Assembly: GCF_018853465.1 (NCBI RefSeq) | Contig: NZ_JABBOU010000046.1 | Coordinates: 1-37,832 of the forward strand | DNA length: 37,832 nt | Direction: 5' to 3' | Origin: Acidithiobacillus montserratensis | GTDB taxonomy: Bacteria > Pseudomonadota > Gammaproteobacteria > Acidithiobacillales > Acidithiobacillaceae | In this document: piece after piece, positions 14,820-22,257 of the stretch | How the letters are laid out: each line of letters opens with the position of its first letter | How positions within the stretch are numbered: the first letter of the stretch is position 1 | Notes under the pieces: model-generated | Told to the model about the DNA's origin: nothing | Databases searched by the model: none | Seen by the model: only the letters and a program-made list of their open reading frames with translations | Position numbers and translations under genes: made by a program

Positions 14820-15209
14820 TTGAAGTCGTTATTTGCGCGGATGATGTCTGGTCGCAGTGGCCAGTCGGTGAATGCGGAAAATGGTCCTTGCAAGTTGTGG
14901 CTGGGGGGGCATCCGGAACAGATGCAGCCGGTGGATGACCCCAAAGGTTTGGGAGCCTACCAGTTGGCAGTAGAAGCACTGATTCGCGATGAGTCGCCGG
15001 ACGTGGTGTATCTGTATTCCGACGACCAAGCGGATCTGTCGGTGGTGCGCAAGGCATTGGTCTATCTGTCCCGCATTGGCGGGCAGGTGGCCGTAGCCTG
15101 GCAACTGCCCGATGCGGAAGTGGCAGAGATTTTTGGTGTTACCGAACGGGAGTATCAGGGGGCGGTAATCAACCCGAATGGGCCAATCGGAATGTGCTCC
15201 GGTGCCTGA
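14820..15209 (+). CDS. Hypothetical soluble protein, ~129 aa
   Basis: I do not recognise this protein. It has a compact, probably alpha/beta composition (DVVYLYSDDQADLSVVRKALVYL, GGQVAVAWQLPDAEV) and no signal or membrane segment. The start is uncertain: TTG 14820 lies 8 nt after GGAGGAGG (14804-14811), GTG 14817 is 5 nt after it, and ATG 14802 would overlap the ribosome site itself. It follows the 14522 gene by 19 bp and is probably in the same operon. Confidence 0.6.
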   Translation: MKSLFARMMSGRSGQSVNAENGPCKLWLGGHPEQMQPVDDPKGLGAYQLAVEALIRDESPDVVYLYSDDQADLSVVRKALVYLSRIGGQVAVAWQLPDAEVAEIFGVTEREYQGAVINPNGPIGMCSGA

Positions 15210-15382
15210 TCTTGTCTGTGCATCATGGTTACCTGTGGTGCGGACAGGGGGAAACCACTTCTGGAGCAGGACGGGTCCATCCTGTCTTTGCTCCTGAACC
15301 ATTCGACCATGAGGCAAAAGTGGACCGTTTGAGGGTGGTGAATGTAACGGATGTTGTCAAAAAAAATGAACCGCCTTTGTGA
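15194..15382 (+). CDS. Possible small protein, 62 aa
   Basis: A GTG-initiated frame overlaps the end of the previous gene by 16 bases. The second half (RVHPVFAPEPFDHEAKVDRL …) has ordinary protein composition and codon choice, but there is no clear ribosome site and no family I recognise. It fills most of the 223-bp gap before 15433. It may be a real coupled gene or simply an open frame. Confidence 0.35.
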   Translation: MLRCLILSVHHGYLWCGQGETTSGAGRVHPVFAPEPFDHEAKVDRLRVVNVTDVVKKNEPPL

Positions 15383-15432
15383 GGCGACTCGCCATATGAC
15401 AATGGCGGAAACGTGAAGCAGGAGATGGAATT

Positions 15433-16962
15433 ATGGCACAGGAACAGACCCCTATTTTTAGTTTCGATAATCTAGAGGTTACGCAGGATGCGGAAACCAA
15501 GGCCCTGCAGGTAACGGATACTACAATTGATATGACGGCTACGCTGCCCGTTGATGATCCGCTGCACAAACGGGTTTTGGAAATCATGAGTAGTAAAAAC
15601 GCCGCCAAAGGATTCATGGCGCATGAGATCTACTACTACGTAAATAAGGAGGACCGCTTTCAGCCCATAGACAGGAAATCGGTGAAGGAAAAAAGTCACG
15701 GGGTGGATACTGAAGTGGAAACGGCGGCATCGCCGCAGTTGCAGGAATCTGAGCAGGTGATAAATCCGGCACAGGAACAGACCCCAATCTTTACCTACGG
15801 TCCCATGGAGATCGTACAGGACCCGGAAACGCAGGCATTGCAGGTATCGCATACTGACCTGGGTGAGACGGCTACGCTTCCTGTTGACGACCCGATGCAC
15901 AAGCAGGTTTTGGATACCATCGGGAAGAATCCTTACAGCAAGGGGTTTGTGGCCAATCATATTCACGCGCTGATGGAGAACGAGGGGCACTTCCTGTCCC
16001 CGGAACTGGACGGTGATGGGATCGTCTTTGGCCCATCGGTGGAGAACGTGGTGGAGAAAAAAAGTCCGGGGATGGAGGTTAGCGAGATTGACCTGAACTC
16101 GCCGGAAGGAAAGGCTTTGATGGAAGAAGTGCGCGAAATGAGCGCGCGTCTGAAAAATCCTGTGGAGTATGACCCCGCCTCACCAGAAATCCCCGTTGTA
16201 GCGCAAGACGCCAACCGTGTCATGCAAGAGGTGGGGCCACAGGCTGGCATGGATCTGTCTGCCATACGCGCACGGCTGATGAATAAACAGGAATACCAGC
16301 CAGAGAAGTATCACGAAGGCGTGCCAGAAGTAGGAACGACGGCATCGGCGCAGATACAGGAACTGGTTGCGGAGCGTGAGCGGACCCGCCCTGCACAGGA
16401 AACGGAAGTTCCGCCACCGGAGAAACAAGACCAGGCGGTGGAAGCGGATCAGGAAACGAAAAAGGCGCTGGAAAACTGGACGGATACGCGCCTGGCGGAT
16501 TTGCCGGGTACCGGGGGTTCCGGGAACGACAAGTCCCCGACCGCGCAAGACCAGAAGCCGAAATTCGAGCGCAAACTCCCTCCTGTGGTTTTGCTGGGCG
16601 AGCAAAAGAAAGCCCATGTTCTGGATTACGGCGACAAGATCACCGTCACCAACCGTGCGATGATGGGCATGGGTTCCGGGGCGAAAGAGAAAAAGCGGCA
16701 GGCCGTAGAGGTTGCGCTGGCGGCAGCGGCAAAGCGCTTCGGAGAGCCAGTGCATTTCCAGGGGAATGAGAAATTCATGCGGGAAACCATTGCCGTAGCC
16801 ATCGAGCGCGGCATCAAACTGGAACCCGGGACGGAGGCGGCAAAGCGGATGTATGAACGGGAGCTCGCAAAAATCGAACCCAACCAGTTGGGCGCGGCAA
16901 AAGGCGTTCCCAATCGGGCACCGGAGAAGACAAAAACCGTGGACAAGGGCTTGGGTCTATAG
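15433..16962 (+). CDS. Protein with tandem N-terminal repeat and LPD7-like C-terminal domain
   Basis: The 509-aa protein contains two similar ~78-residue units (2-79 and 113-190, each with AQEQTPIF … ATLPVDDPxHK … KGFxAxxI). A charged linker follows, then a C-terminal region (about 378-470: VLDYGDKITVTN … AVEVALAAAAKRFGEPVHFQGN) that resembles the LPD7 type of large-polyvalent-protein-associated domain, common in relaxases and other conjugation proteins. There is no membrane segment. It ends VDKGLGL. AGGAGA lies 9 nt before the start. It closes the ArdC block and is followed directly by a strong terminator. It probably handles DNA or accompanies it during transfer, by analogy with other LPD proteins. 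Confidence 0.7.
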   Translation: MAQEQTPIFSFDNLEVTQDAETKALQVTDTTIDMTATLPVDDPLHKRVLEIMSSKNAAKGFMAHEIYYYVNKEDRFQPIDRKSVKEKSHGVDTEVETAASPQLQESEQVINPAQEQTPIFTYGPMEIVQDPETQALQVSHTDLGETATLPVDDPMHKQVLDTIGKNPYSKGFVANHIHALMENEGHFLSPELDGDGIVFGPSVENVVEKKSPGMEVSEIDLNSPEGKALMEEVREMSARLKNPVEYDPASPEIPVVAQDANRVMQEVGPQAGMDLSAIRARLMNKQEYQPEKYHEGVPEVGTTASAQIQELVAERERTRPAQETEVPPPEKQDQAVEADQETKKALENWTDTRLADLPGTGGSGNDKSPTAQDQKPKFERKLPPVVLLGEQKKAHVLDYGDKITVTNRAMMGMGSGAKEKKRQAVEVALAAAAKRFGEPVHFQGNEKFMRETIAVAIERGIKLEPGTEAAKRMYERELAKIEPNQLGAAKGVPNRAPEKTKTVDKGLGL

Positions 16963-16980
16963 CCACACAACATCCCTGCC

Positions 16981-17004
16981 AGGCCGGTCATCCCGGCCTT
17001 TTTT
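16981..17004 (+). terminator. Rho-independent terminator after the ArdC block
   Basis: AGGCCGG (16981-16987) pairs with CCGGCCT (16993-16999) around a short loop, followed by a run of T. It lies 18 bases after the stop at 16962 and just before the relaxase operon. Confidence 0.88.
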
Positions 17005-17019
17005 GTGTGCGGCCATTCC

Positions 17020-17034
17020 CTGATCTATACCCCC
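17020..17034 (+). promoter_or_regulatory. Motif copy 4 (CTGATCTATACCCCC)
   Basis: TATACC begins 39 bp before TTG 17065 and just downstream of the terminator at 16981-17004. A fresh transcript must begin here for the relaxase operon. Confidence 0.78.
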
Positions 17035-17064
17035 ACATCCGTAGCAAGGCGGGAGGGTGAAGGT

Positions 17065-17310
17065 TTGAAAGGCATTGGCAGATGGTATCAACAGATTTTT
17101 CCGGGCTTCCCGGTAACCCAGACAGCGGGCGGTCATTATTGCGTACAGGTAGGTCAGCAGGCGGTATTTCTGGCCGCCACGCCATCCGACGGCAAACGCC
17201 ACCTACAACAGGTGCGCATGGAGGTCCGTCATGCGCTGAGAAAACAGGGCCTGGTGGCCGACGCGATCCGGTTGGGATTGTATAATCGGTCTTTCGAGCA
17301 GGTGAAATGA
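17065..17310 (+). CDS. Hypothetical small protein, 81 aa, first of relaxase operon
   Basis: I do not recognise this protein. It is basic and soluble with an alpha/beta look (GIGRWYQQIFPGF, GGHYCVQVGQQAVFLAAT, LQQVRMEVRHALRKQG). TTG 17065 is chosen because GGGAGG (17051-17056) lies 8 nt upstream and because the motif and terminator exclude earlier starts. It overlaps the next gene (TGATG at 17307-17310), so it is co-expressed with the relaxase. A DNA-binding relaxosome accessory role is possible but unsupported. Confidence 0.6.
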   Translation: MKGIGRWYQQIFPGFPVTQTAGGHYCVQVGQQAVFLAATPSDGKRHLQQVRMEVRHALRKQGLVADAIRLGLYNRSFEQVK

Positions 17311-18215
17311 TGGACGAGTTGGAAGAACTGGAGCGCCTGCAGGCGGCTACCGAAAAAATGATGGCGGACAAAACGCCAGCAAAGCGAAGTCGGTCCCGTT
17401 CCGGGGCGCCGCCACCGACGGTTGCGGAGGAGGAATCGGCGACAGGTACCACGGTTTCCACGGTTTCCGTTACGGAAAAAGATGCGGCAGATTCCCCTGT
17501 AGAGGAAGAAGCGGGAATCTTTGATGATGAGATCTCCGTACCCGATAGTGGAGAAGTGGTTGGGGGAGATGGCGATCTTCTTGACCCACTGTTTCGAGAG
17601 ATATTGGCACGGCTGGAGAGCCTGCCAGAGGGGATTGTGGATGCTTTACGCAAGGTGGAGGCAACGCCGTCAGCGAATAAGCCAGCATTCCCGACTATAG
17701 CCCCATCTCCGCACAGGGGATGGTTTCGCCGTTTCCGCAAGGAACCTGCGGAAGAAGACGCGGCGGTTGATCGGGAGGATGCCTCTGTAATCGACACGGA
17801 TACACAGGAAGACCCATCCGTACAGCAACGGCGACAGGATGTCGAAGCACTGTTTCAGGCGGTGGAAGACCGGGTTTTCAGCCATGCCATGACGCATCAC
17901 TCGTCTACGGTAGTCATGATTGGCTGGGCCTTTGCCCTGTTATCCTTTGGTCTTGGTCTGTCCGTCGGGTATATCCAGGCAGTTGCCCGGTTTCCGGCCT
18001 GGTGGCCCAAGCCCGGAACGGGGTTGGTGCCCACCCTTGCATCCGCTTTTCTGGGAGCGCCTGTAGGGGTGCTGTTGTTGCCCATAGTTGGCTATGTCGT
18101 CTGGAAGATCGGGAAAGAGGGCGGTTCGCGGAAACGGCCTGCCGCGCTGGTACAAGGCATGGGCATTCTGATGATCCTGGCGGGTGTGGCACTGCCCTTT
18201 GTTGGGGCGCTATAA
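17307..18215 (+). CDS. Membrane protein with long acidic N-terminal region, 302 aa
   Basis: Residues 1-190 are acidic and low-complexity (ATEKMMADKTPAKRSRSRSG, then many Glu/Asp), probably disordered and cytoplasmic. They are followed by three hydrophobic segments near 198-220 (VVMIGWAFALLSFGLGLSV), 235-262 (ASAFLGAPVGVLLLPIVGYVV) and 278-300 (GILMILAGVALPFVGA). I do not recognise the family. It starts inside the previous stop and ends directly before the relaxase ATG at 18216. It might anchor the relaxosome to the membrane; this is inferred only from its position and topology. Confidence 0.65.
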   Translation: MMDELEELERLQAATEKMMADKTPAKRSRSRSGAPPPTVAEEESATGTTVSTVSVTEKDAADSPVEEEAGIFDDEISVPDSGEVVGGDGDLLDPLFREILARLESLPEGIVDALRKVEATPSANKPAFPTIAPSPHRGWFRRFRKEPAEEDAAVDREDASVIDTDTQEDPSVQQRRQDVEALFQAVEDRVFSHAMTHHSSTVVMIGWAFALLSFGLGLSVGYIQAVARFPAWWPKPGTGLVPTLASAFLGAPVGVLLLPIVGYVVWKIGKEGGSRKRPAALVQGMGILMILAGVALPFVGAL

Positions 18216-19829
18216 ATGGCTGGGAAACCTGCGCCAAAAGCCCCCGCAGCGAAAACGCCCGCCGCGCAAACCCGTTCAGGACGGTTTCTGTCCTCGACGG
18301 AAACGCTGGATGACCAACTGACGCCAGAGAAGATGCCAGAGGGTCACGGCCATGCCGTAGCATCTCGCATCTCCAATCAGATACATCGGGCGCGATCCAG
18401 GGCAGGCAAAGGTGCAAATCCCTTGCGCACGGCCAGGGACATTACCAGAAGACTGCTTCCCGCCGTTGGGAAGAATTTCTATCATGCGCCCTCCTCCAAA
18501 GGCCCTCCGTTGAAAGCGGCTGGACGGCGGTGCATGGTGAAGGTGGTCTATGTGCGCAACCGAAAACCCGGGCAATGGGCGGCGCACGGCCATTATCTGT
18601 CGCGGGAAGGCGCTCAGGAGGAACAGAAAAAGGGCGTAGGCTTCGACGCACGGGAGGATGAGGTGCCGATGGCCCTGCGGGTGAATGCCTGGCAGGAGGA
18701 AAACGATCCCTGCCTGTTCAAGGTAACACTCTCGCCAGAGGATCCGTTGTCGCCGGATGCGCTGCGGGACCTGACGCGGGATTTTAATGTCAGGATTCAG
18801 CAGCAGATCGGGCGTGATTACGAATGGATTGCCATTGACCATCAAAACACGAGCCACCCCCATGTGCATTTACTGATCAGGGGGAAGAACAAACTGGAAC
18901 TGGCCCCGGATATGATCAGGCGGGGCATGCGAGAAGCGGCACAGGAGATATTGACGGAGCGCCTGGGGTATCGGACGGAGCGCGAGATTCAGGCGGCGCG
19001 GGAGCGGGAAGTCGATGTTCACCGATTCACTGCCCTGGATCGGCAGATTCAGGAAAAAGCCGTGACCATCGATCATGGGTATGCTCTGGTGGATGAGACT
19101 CCCCCCCCGCTATTGCAGGACCAAAACCCGGAAGGCCGACGGATACGGCAGGCGCGGCTGGAGAACCTAGTCCGTCTGGGAGTGGCCGACAAGATCGGCC
19201 CCAATCTCTGGCGTCTGGAGCCCGGATGGGACAAGGCGTTGAAGGAAATGCAGGTGCTGCAAACGCGCACCAAAATGCTGGCGGAGTCCCGTGCGCTGAT
19301 GACCGAGCCACGGTGCGCTCCACAGGTGACCAGGATCAAGCCAGGTGACCGCCTGGTCGGACGGGTGTTGGGCACGGGGATGGACGAGCAGTTCGAGCGA
19401 AGCTATCTGTTGATCGAGGGCGTGGATAATCGGGCGCATATCGTCTACCAGACGAAGTCCATGGAAAAGGCCCGTGGAGAGCAGCAATTGTCTACACGGC
19501 ACCTGGTGGCATTGACCGGTCTGAAGCGGGGCGTTGCTGTCAAGGATTATGGGGTGGAAATCCCTGATCATGGTTGGAAGCAGGTTCCGATACCGACAGA
19601 GGCGTTGGACGACCAGCTTGCCCAGGAGCGCAAACATCCGTCACCGGACATGCAATATCCGACGACGGGGTTTGCGGCGGAATGGCACCGGCGCTTGCTG
19701 GATCGGCGCAAGGAAAAGGAACGTCTGGCGAAAAAACAGGCGCAAGAGAAAAAAGCCGGCCAGGAGCGCGAAGCCAAAGCCCGTTCGAAGAAGGTGGAGA
19801 AGAAGAAATCTGGGCCAGAGATCGAGTGA
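18216..19829 (+). CDS. VirD2/DUF3363-like conjugative relaxase (MOBP type)
   Basis: The 537-aa protein has the relaxase core at about 105-260: AAHGHYLSREG; FKVTLSPEDPLSPDALRDL; then DYEWIAIDHQNTSHPHVHLLIRG, whose HPHVH (214-218) is the metal-binding histidine motif. This order matches plasmid VirD2-like relaxases with a DUF3363 C-terminal part. Such enzymes nick oriT, stay covalently attached to the DNA end and pilot it through the T4SS. The Lys/Arg-rich C-terminus (about 490-537) suits a transfer signal. The gene starts at the stop of the previous one and is last in its operon. No coupling protein follows. Confidence 0.9.
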   Translation: MAGKPAPKAPAAKTPAAQTRSGRFLSSTETLDDQLTPEKMPEGHGHAVASRISNQIHRARSRAGKGANPLRTARDITRRLLPAVGKNFYHAPSSKGPPLKAAGRRCMVKVVYVRNRKPGQWAAHGHYLSREGAQEEQKKGVGFDAREDEVPMALRVNAWQEENDPCLFKVTLSPEDPLSPDALRDLTRDFNVRIQQQIGRDYEWIAIDHQNTSHPHVHLLIRGKNKLELAPDMIRRGMREAAQEILTERLGYRTEREIQAAREREVDVHRFTALDRQIQEKAVTIDHGYALVDETPPPLLQDQNPEGRRIRQARLENLVRLGVADKIGPNLWRLEPGWDKALKEMQVLQTRTKMLAESRALMTEPRCAPQVTRIKPGDRLVGRVLGTGMDEQFERSYLLIEGVDNRAHIVYQTKSMEKARGEQQLSTRHLVALTGLKRGVAVKDYGVEIPDHGWKQVPIPTEALDDQLAQERKHPSPDMQYPTTGFAAEWHRRLLDRRKEKERLAKKQAQEKKAGQEREAKARSKKVEKKKSGPEIE

Positions 19830-19881
19830 TGAATGCAACTTTGCCCGCTCTTTCTTCCGCCTCACCCTATCGCCTTAGTGC

Positions 19882-19895
19882 CTGATCTATACCCC
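19882..19895 (+). promoter_or_regulatory. Motif copy 5 (CTGATCTATACCCC)
   Basis: TATACC begins 37 bp before ATG 19925. Here the motif continues into ATCAG (19896-19900), making a small inverted repeat CTGAT…ATCAG around TATACCCC. Confidence 0.78.
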
Positions 19896-19924
19896 ATCAG
19901 AGATTTCAAAACTGGGAGTGGGCC

Positions 19925-20434
19925 ATGGCAGCAAAAAAAGAGAAACCACTGACAGAGCCGGTCACGGTCAGGCTGAAGTTTGAAGGCGTGTATGCGGCGC
20001 ACCTGCGTTCACGGTGCCCCAATCGGCGCATGTCCATGGCGTCGCTCGCACACGAATATGTCATGCAGGTTATTGATGCCGAGCAGGGTGGCGGCACCGA
20101 GATGGAAAAAATGGAGCGGCGGATAGTGGCGACGATACGCAATGCGGGAGAAACCGTTCTCTCCCATGAGGACGTGAATACGGCGATCATGGATATGTTC
20201 ATGATCCAGTTCTTCCTGCATTTGCCGGAACCTGTGGGGCAATGGGATGCGATGCTGGCTTCCGCTCTGGCGCGGCGAGAGAAGTTTATCGAGCAGGTGG
20301 CGAAATACGGTTTTGATCGCGCCAATCGTCCTCTGGCATTGGAGATCATCCAGAAAAGCCTGGAAAAGCGTTTCGATGAGCTTCCGCCGGAACTGGTCTA
20401 TGAAGAGCCAGAGGAAGCGAACACGAATGAGTGA
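19925..20434 (+). CDS. Hypothetical protein upstream of trbB, 169 aa
   Basis: I do not recognise this soluble, largely helical protein. The N-terminus (KPLTEPVTVRLKFEGVYAAH, then RRMSMASLAHEYV) could be a ribbon-helix-helix-like DNA-binding unit, followed by helices with many Met, Phe and Glu residues. GGGAG lies 7 nt before ATG 19925. It overlaps trbB (20427) by 8 bases and opens that operon. By position it could be a relaxosome or regulatory protein. Confidence 0.65.
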   Translation: MAAKKEKPLTEPVTVRLKFEGVYAAHLRSRCPNRRMSMASLAHEYVMQVIDAEQGGGTEMEKMERRIVATIRNAGETVLSHEDVNTAIMDMFMIQFFLHLPEPVGQWDAMLASALARREKFIEQVAKYGFDRANRPLALEIIQKSLEKRFDELPPELVYEEPEEANTNE

Positions 20435-21386
20435 GACCGTCCACGACCGGCAGGCCATTCAGGCCCACAGCCGCCTCATCGAGCAGATGCGCCGCATTCT
20501 GGGCGATGAGATTGCCGCGCTTTTTGATGATGTACTGGTGGTGGAGATCATGGCCAATCCCGATGGCCAGGTCTTCGTGGAGCGTCTGGGCAGCGGGATG
20601 GTGTTCTTCCGGGAAATCGACTGTGATCGGGTGCAGACGTTCCTTGGCCTGATGGCCGACTTTTTGCACACCACGGTGAGCCGGGAGAAGCCGGTTGTCG
20701 AGGGCGCCATGCCCCGGGAGTTTCTGGGAAGCCGCTTTGCAGGGGCCATACCGCCGCTGGTTGCGGGCGCGTCTTTCTCCATTCGTCTGCCAGCGCGTTC
20801 GGTCTACACGCCGGAACAGTATGTGCAGGCGGGAATCATGACGCAGGCGCAGCACGACGCCATTGTGGAGGCCGTGACAGGGCGGAAAAACATCCTGGTG
20901 AGTGGTGGCACAGGGTCCGGAAAAACAACACTTTCTAACGCTATTATCGACGTCATCTCGAAACAGTCCGGACCGGAACAGCGTATTGTCATCATCGAGG
21001 ATACGCGGGAACTGCAATGTACTGCGCCGAATGTCGTGCAGTTTTTGACCGATGATGATGCTGGCATCGACATGACCCGATTGCTGAAACTCACGTTGCG
21101 CTACCGCCCCGACAGGGTTCTGGTGGGCGAGGTCCGCGACAAGGCCGCGCTCGCGCTGTTGAAAGCGTGGAATACAGGGCATCCGGGTGGCATTGCCACT
21201 CTGCATGCCAACAACCCGGAAGCTGCCCTGTTGCGGTTGGATCAGTTGTGTCAGGAGGCCATGGTGCCCTCACAGCAAGACCTGATCCGCGAGGCGGTGG
21301 ACCTGGTACTGCAGATCGCCAGAGACAAGAGCCATCCAGCAGGACGAAAGATCACAGCGCTGTTTGATGTGAAGGAAAGCCTCTAG
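20427..21386 (+). CDS. trbB: TrbB, VirB11-family T4SS ATPase
   Basis: The 319-aa protein has a Walker A box GGTGSGKT (160-167) in ILVSGGTGSGKTTLSNAI, the Asp-box region IIEDTRELQC, the Walker B region LRYRPDRVLVGEVRDKAAL, and the His-box GHPGGIATLHAN. All are hallmarks of VirB11/TrbB hexameric traffic ATPases at the inner face of the inner membrane, which power pilus assembly and substrate transfer. The length is normal for TrbB. ATG 20427 overlaps the end of the preceding gene. A motif-driven unit for trbC-E follows rather than a direct operon junction. Confidence 0.95.
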   Translation: MSETVHDRQAIQAHSRLIEQMRRILGDEIAALFDDVLVVEIMANPDGQVFVERLGSGMVFFREIDCDRVQTFLGLMADFLHTTVSREKPVVEGAMPREFLGSRFAGAIPPLVAGASFSIRLPARSVYTPEQYVQAGIMTQAQHDAIVEAVTGRKNILVSGGTGSGKTTLSNAIIDVISKQSGPEQRIVIIEDTRELQCTAPNVVQFLTDDDAGIDMTRLLKLTLRYRPDRVLVGEVRDKAALALLKAWNTGHPGGIATLHANNPEAALLRLDQLCQEAMVPSQQDLIREAVDLVLQIARDKSHPAGRKITALFDVKESL

Positions 21387-21395
21387 TCCCCCCAC

Positions 21396-21418
21396 GGTCC
21401 CTCTCTCAAGATGGGACC
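21396..21418 (+). terminator. Possible terminator after trbB
   Basis: GGTCCC (21396-21401) and GGGACC (21413-21418) form a 6-bp stem with an 11-nt loop, followed by TGTCCTTTC. The U-tract is poor, so termination is uncertain. Confidence 0.4.
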
Positions 21419-21434
21419 TGTCCTTTCGCAATTA

Positions 21435-21465
21435 GGGTATACCGTAAGACGGGCGATCTATACCC
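21435..21465 (+). promoter_or_regulatory. Motif copy 6 (GCGATCTATACCC) with inverted GGGTATA partner
   Basis: TATACCC (21459-21465) begins 42 bp before the trbC ATG. GGGTATA (21435-21441) lies exactly 17 bp upstream and is its reverse complement. The spacing equals that of a -35/-10 pair and of motif copy 3. Confidence 0.78.
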
Positions 21466-21500
21466 ACACGTAGCGGAAATCTTTGCAAAGGAGTGATTCC

Positions 21501-21878
21501 ATGAAGCTGCGTATGCGTCGTTCTCTGAAGAAGTTGGGTGCCGGTATCGCCCTGTTGTTCTCCCCTGCCCTGGCCTTCGCCTCGACGAGCGGTGGCGTTT
21601 TCTCTCCGATTACCGGGCAGATGAACACCGTCCTGACGGGTATGCAGGACATGGGCGGACTGGTGGCGGCTGGCGGTCTGGTGGCTACGGGTCTGGCCTG
21701 GTGGCATGGCGGCGAGCACAAAAAGGCCATAATGATTGGTCTGGGCGCCACGATTGGTGGTATCGCCATGGCGAATGCCAAGTCGCTTGCCACCAGCATC
21801 ACGGGTGGTGCCACGATGGGGCAGTCCCATGTGCTGGGTCTGGTCGCCCTGCACGCTGTCCATCTGGTAGGCATCTAA
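21501..21878 (+). CDS. trbC: TrbC/VirB2-like pilin precursor
   Basis: The 125-aa protein has a basic start (MKLRMRRSLKKLG), a signal peptide ending near ALAFAS, and two hydrophobic segments (about 50-68 GGLVAAGGLVATGLAWW and 76-92 AIMIGLGATIGGIAMA) separated by a short charged loop, HGGEHKK. This is the two-helix layout of conjugative pilins. It lies directly before trbD and trbE, the normal place for trbC. AAGGAG (21488-21493) is 7 nt before the ATG. Processed pilin would be polymerised into the transfer pilus. Confidence 0.85.
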   Translation: MKLRMRRSLKKLGAGIALLFSPALAFASTSGGVFSPITGQMNTVLTGMQDMGGLVAAGGLVATGLAWWHGGEHKKAIMIGLGATIGGIAMANAKSLATSITGGATMGQSHVLGLVALHAVHLVGI

Positions 21879-21882
21879 GGCT

Positions 21883-22257
21883 ATGGCGACGATCTCTCGT
21901 CGCCTGCCCCTGCACCAGGCATTCGTGCGGCCCCTGCTGGTCGCTGGTGGTGAACGGGAGGCGACTTTTCTGGTTTGGTTCGTGTGCTTGTCTATACCCA
22001 TCCTCATCTCCCTTTGGTATGTCCCGATTGGTCTGGTGGTGGGTGCGGCAGGGCAGTCTTTCCTTCGTGGACTCGCAAAAAAGGATCCGCAAGCGCTGGG
22101 GGTGGTGCGACGCCATTGGAGTCAGCAAACCTTTTATCCCGGTCGGGCAAGCGCTTACGCCCCGGTGCGGTATCGCGCACCGAAGGAACAAACCCAGAGC
22201 GCGGCGTCGATGGGTGTCATGAAAATCCTGGCAAAACTCATGGGAGGGAAGAAGTGA
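21883..22257 (+). CDS. trbD: TrbD/VirB3-like membrane protein
   Basis: The 124-aa protein contains the family signature HQAFVRPLLVAGGERE (residues ~11-26) followed by two hydrophobic stretches (27-44 and 47-58, LIS-LWYVPIGLVVGAA). VirB3/TrbD is an inner-membrane partner of the VirB4 ATPase. The C-terminal tail (about 85-124) is longer than in typical TrbD (about 90-105 aa) and is basic. Its stop overlaps the GTG start of trbE. A motif-like TTGTCTATACCC occurs inside the gene at 21988-21999. Confidence 0.85.
   Translation: MATISRRLPLHQAFVRPLLVAGGEREATFLVWFVCLSIPILISLWYVPIGLVVGAAGQSFLRGLAKKDPQALGVVRRHWSQQTFYPGRASAYAPVRYRAPKEQTQSAASMGVMKILAKLMGGKK

Noticed and set aside
16971..16982. Possible oriT nic site (CATCCCTGCC resembling YATCCTGY)
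   Set aside because: It has an extra C relative to the P-type nic consensus and sits against a terminator; no convincing adjacent inverted repeat for relaxase binding.
21988..21999. Motif-like TTGTCTATACCC inside trbD
   Set aside because: It is within coding sequence, has a diverged left half and no unit start nearby; probably chance, though an internal promoter for trbE cannot be excluded.
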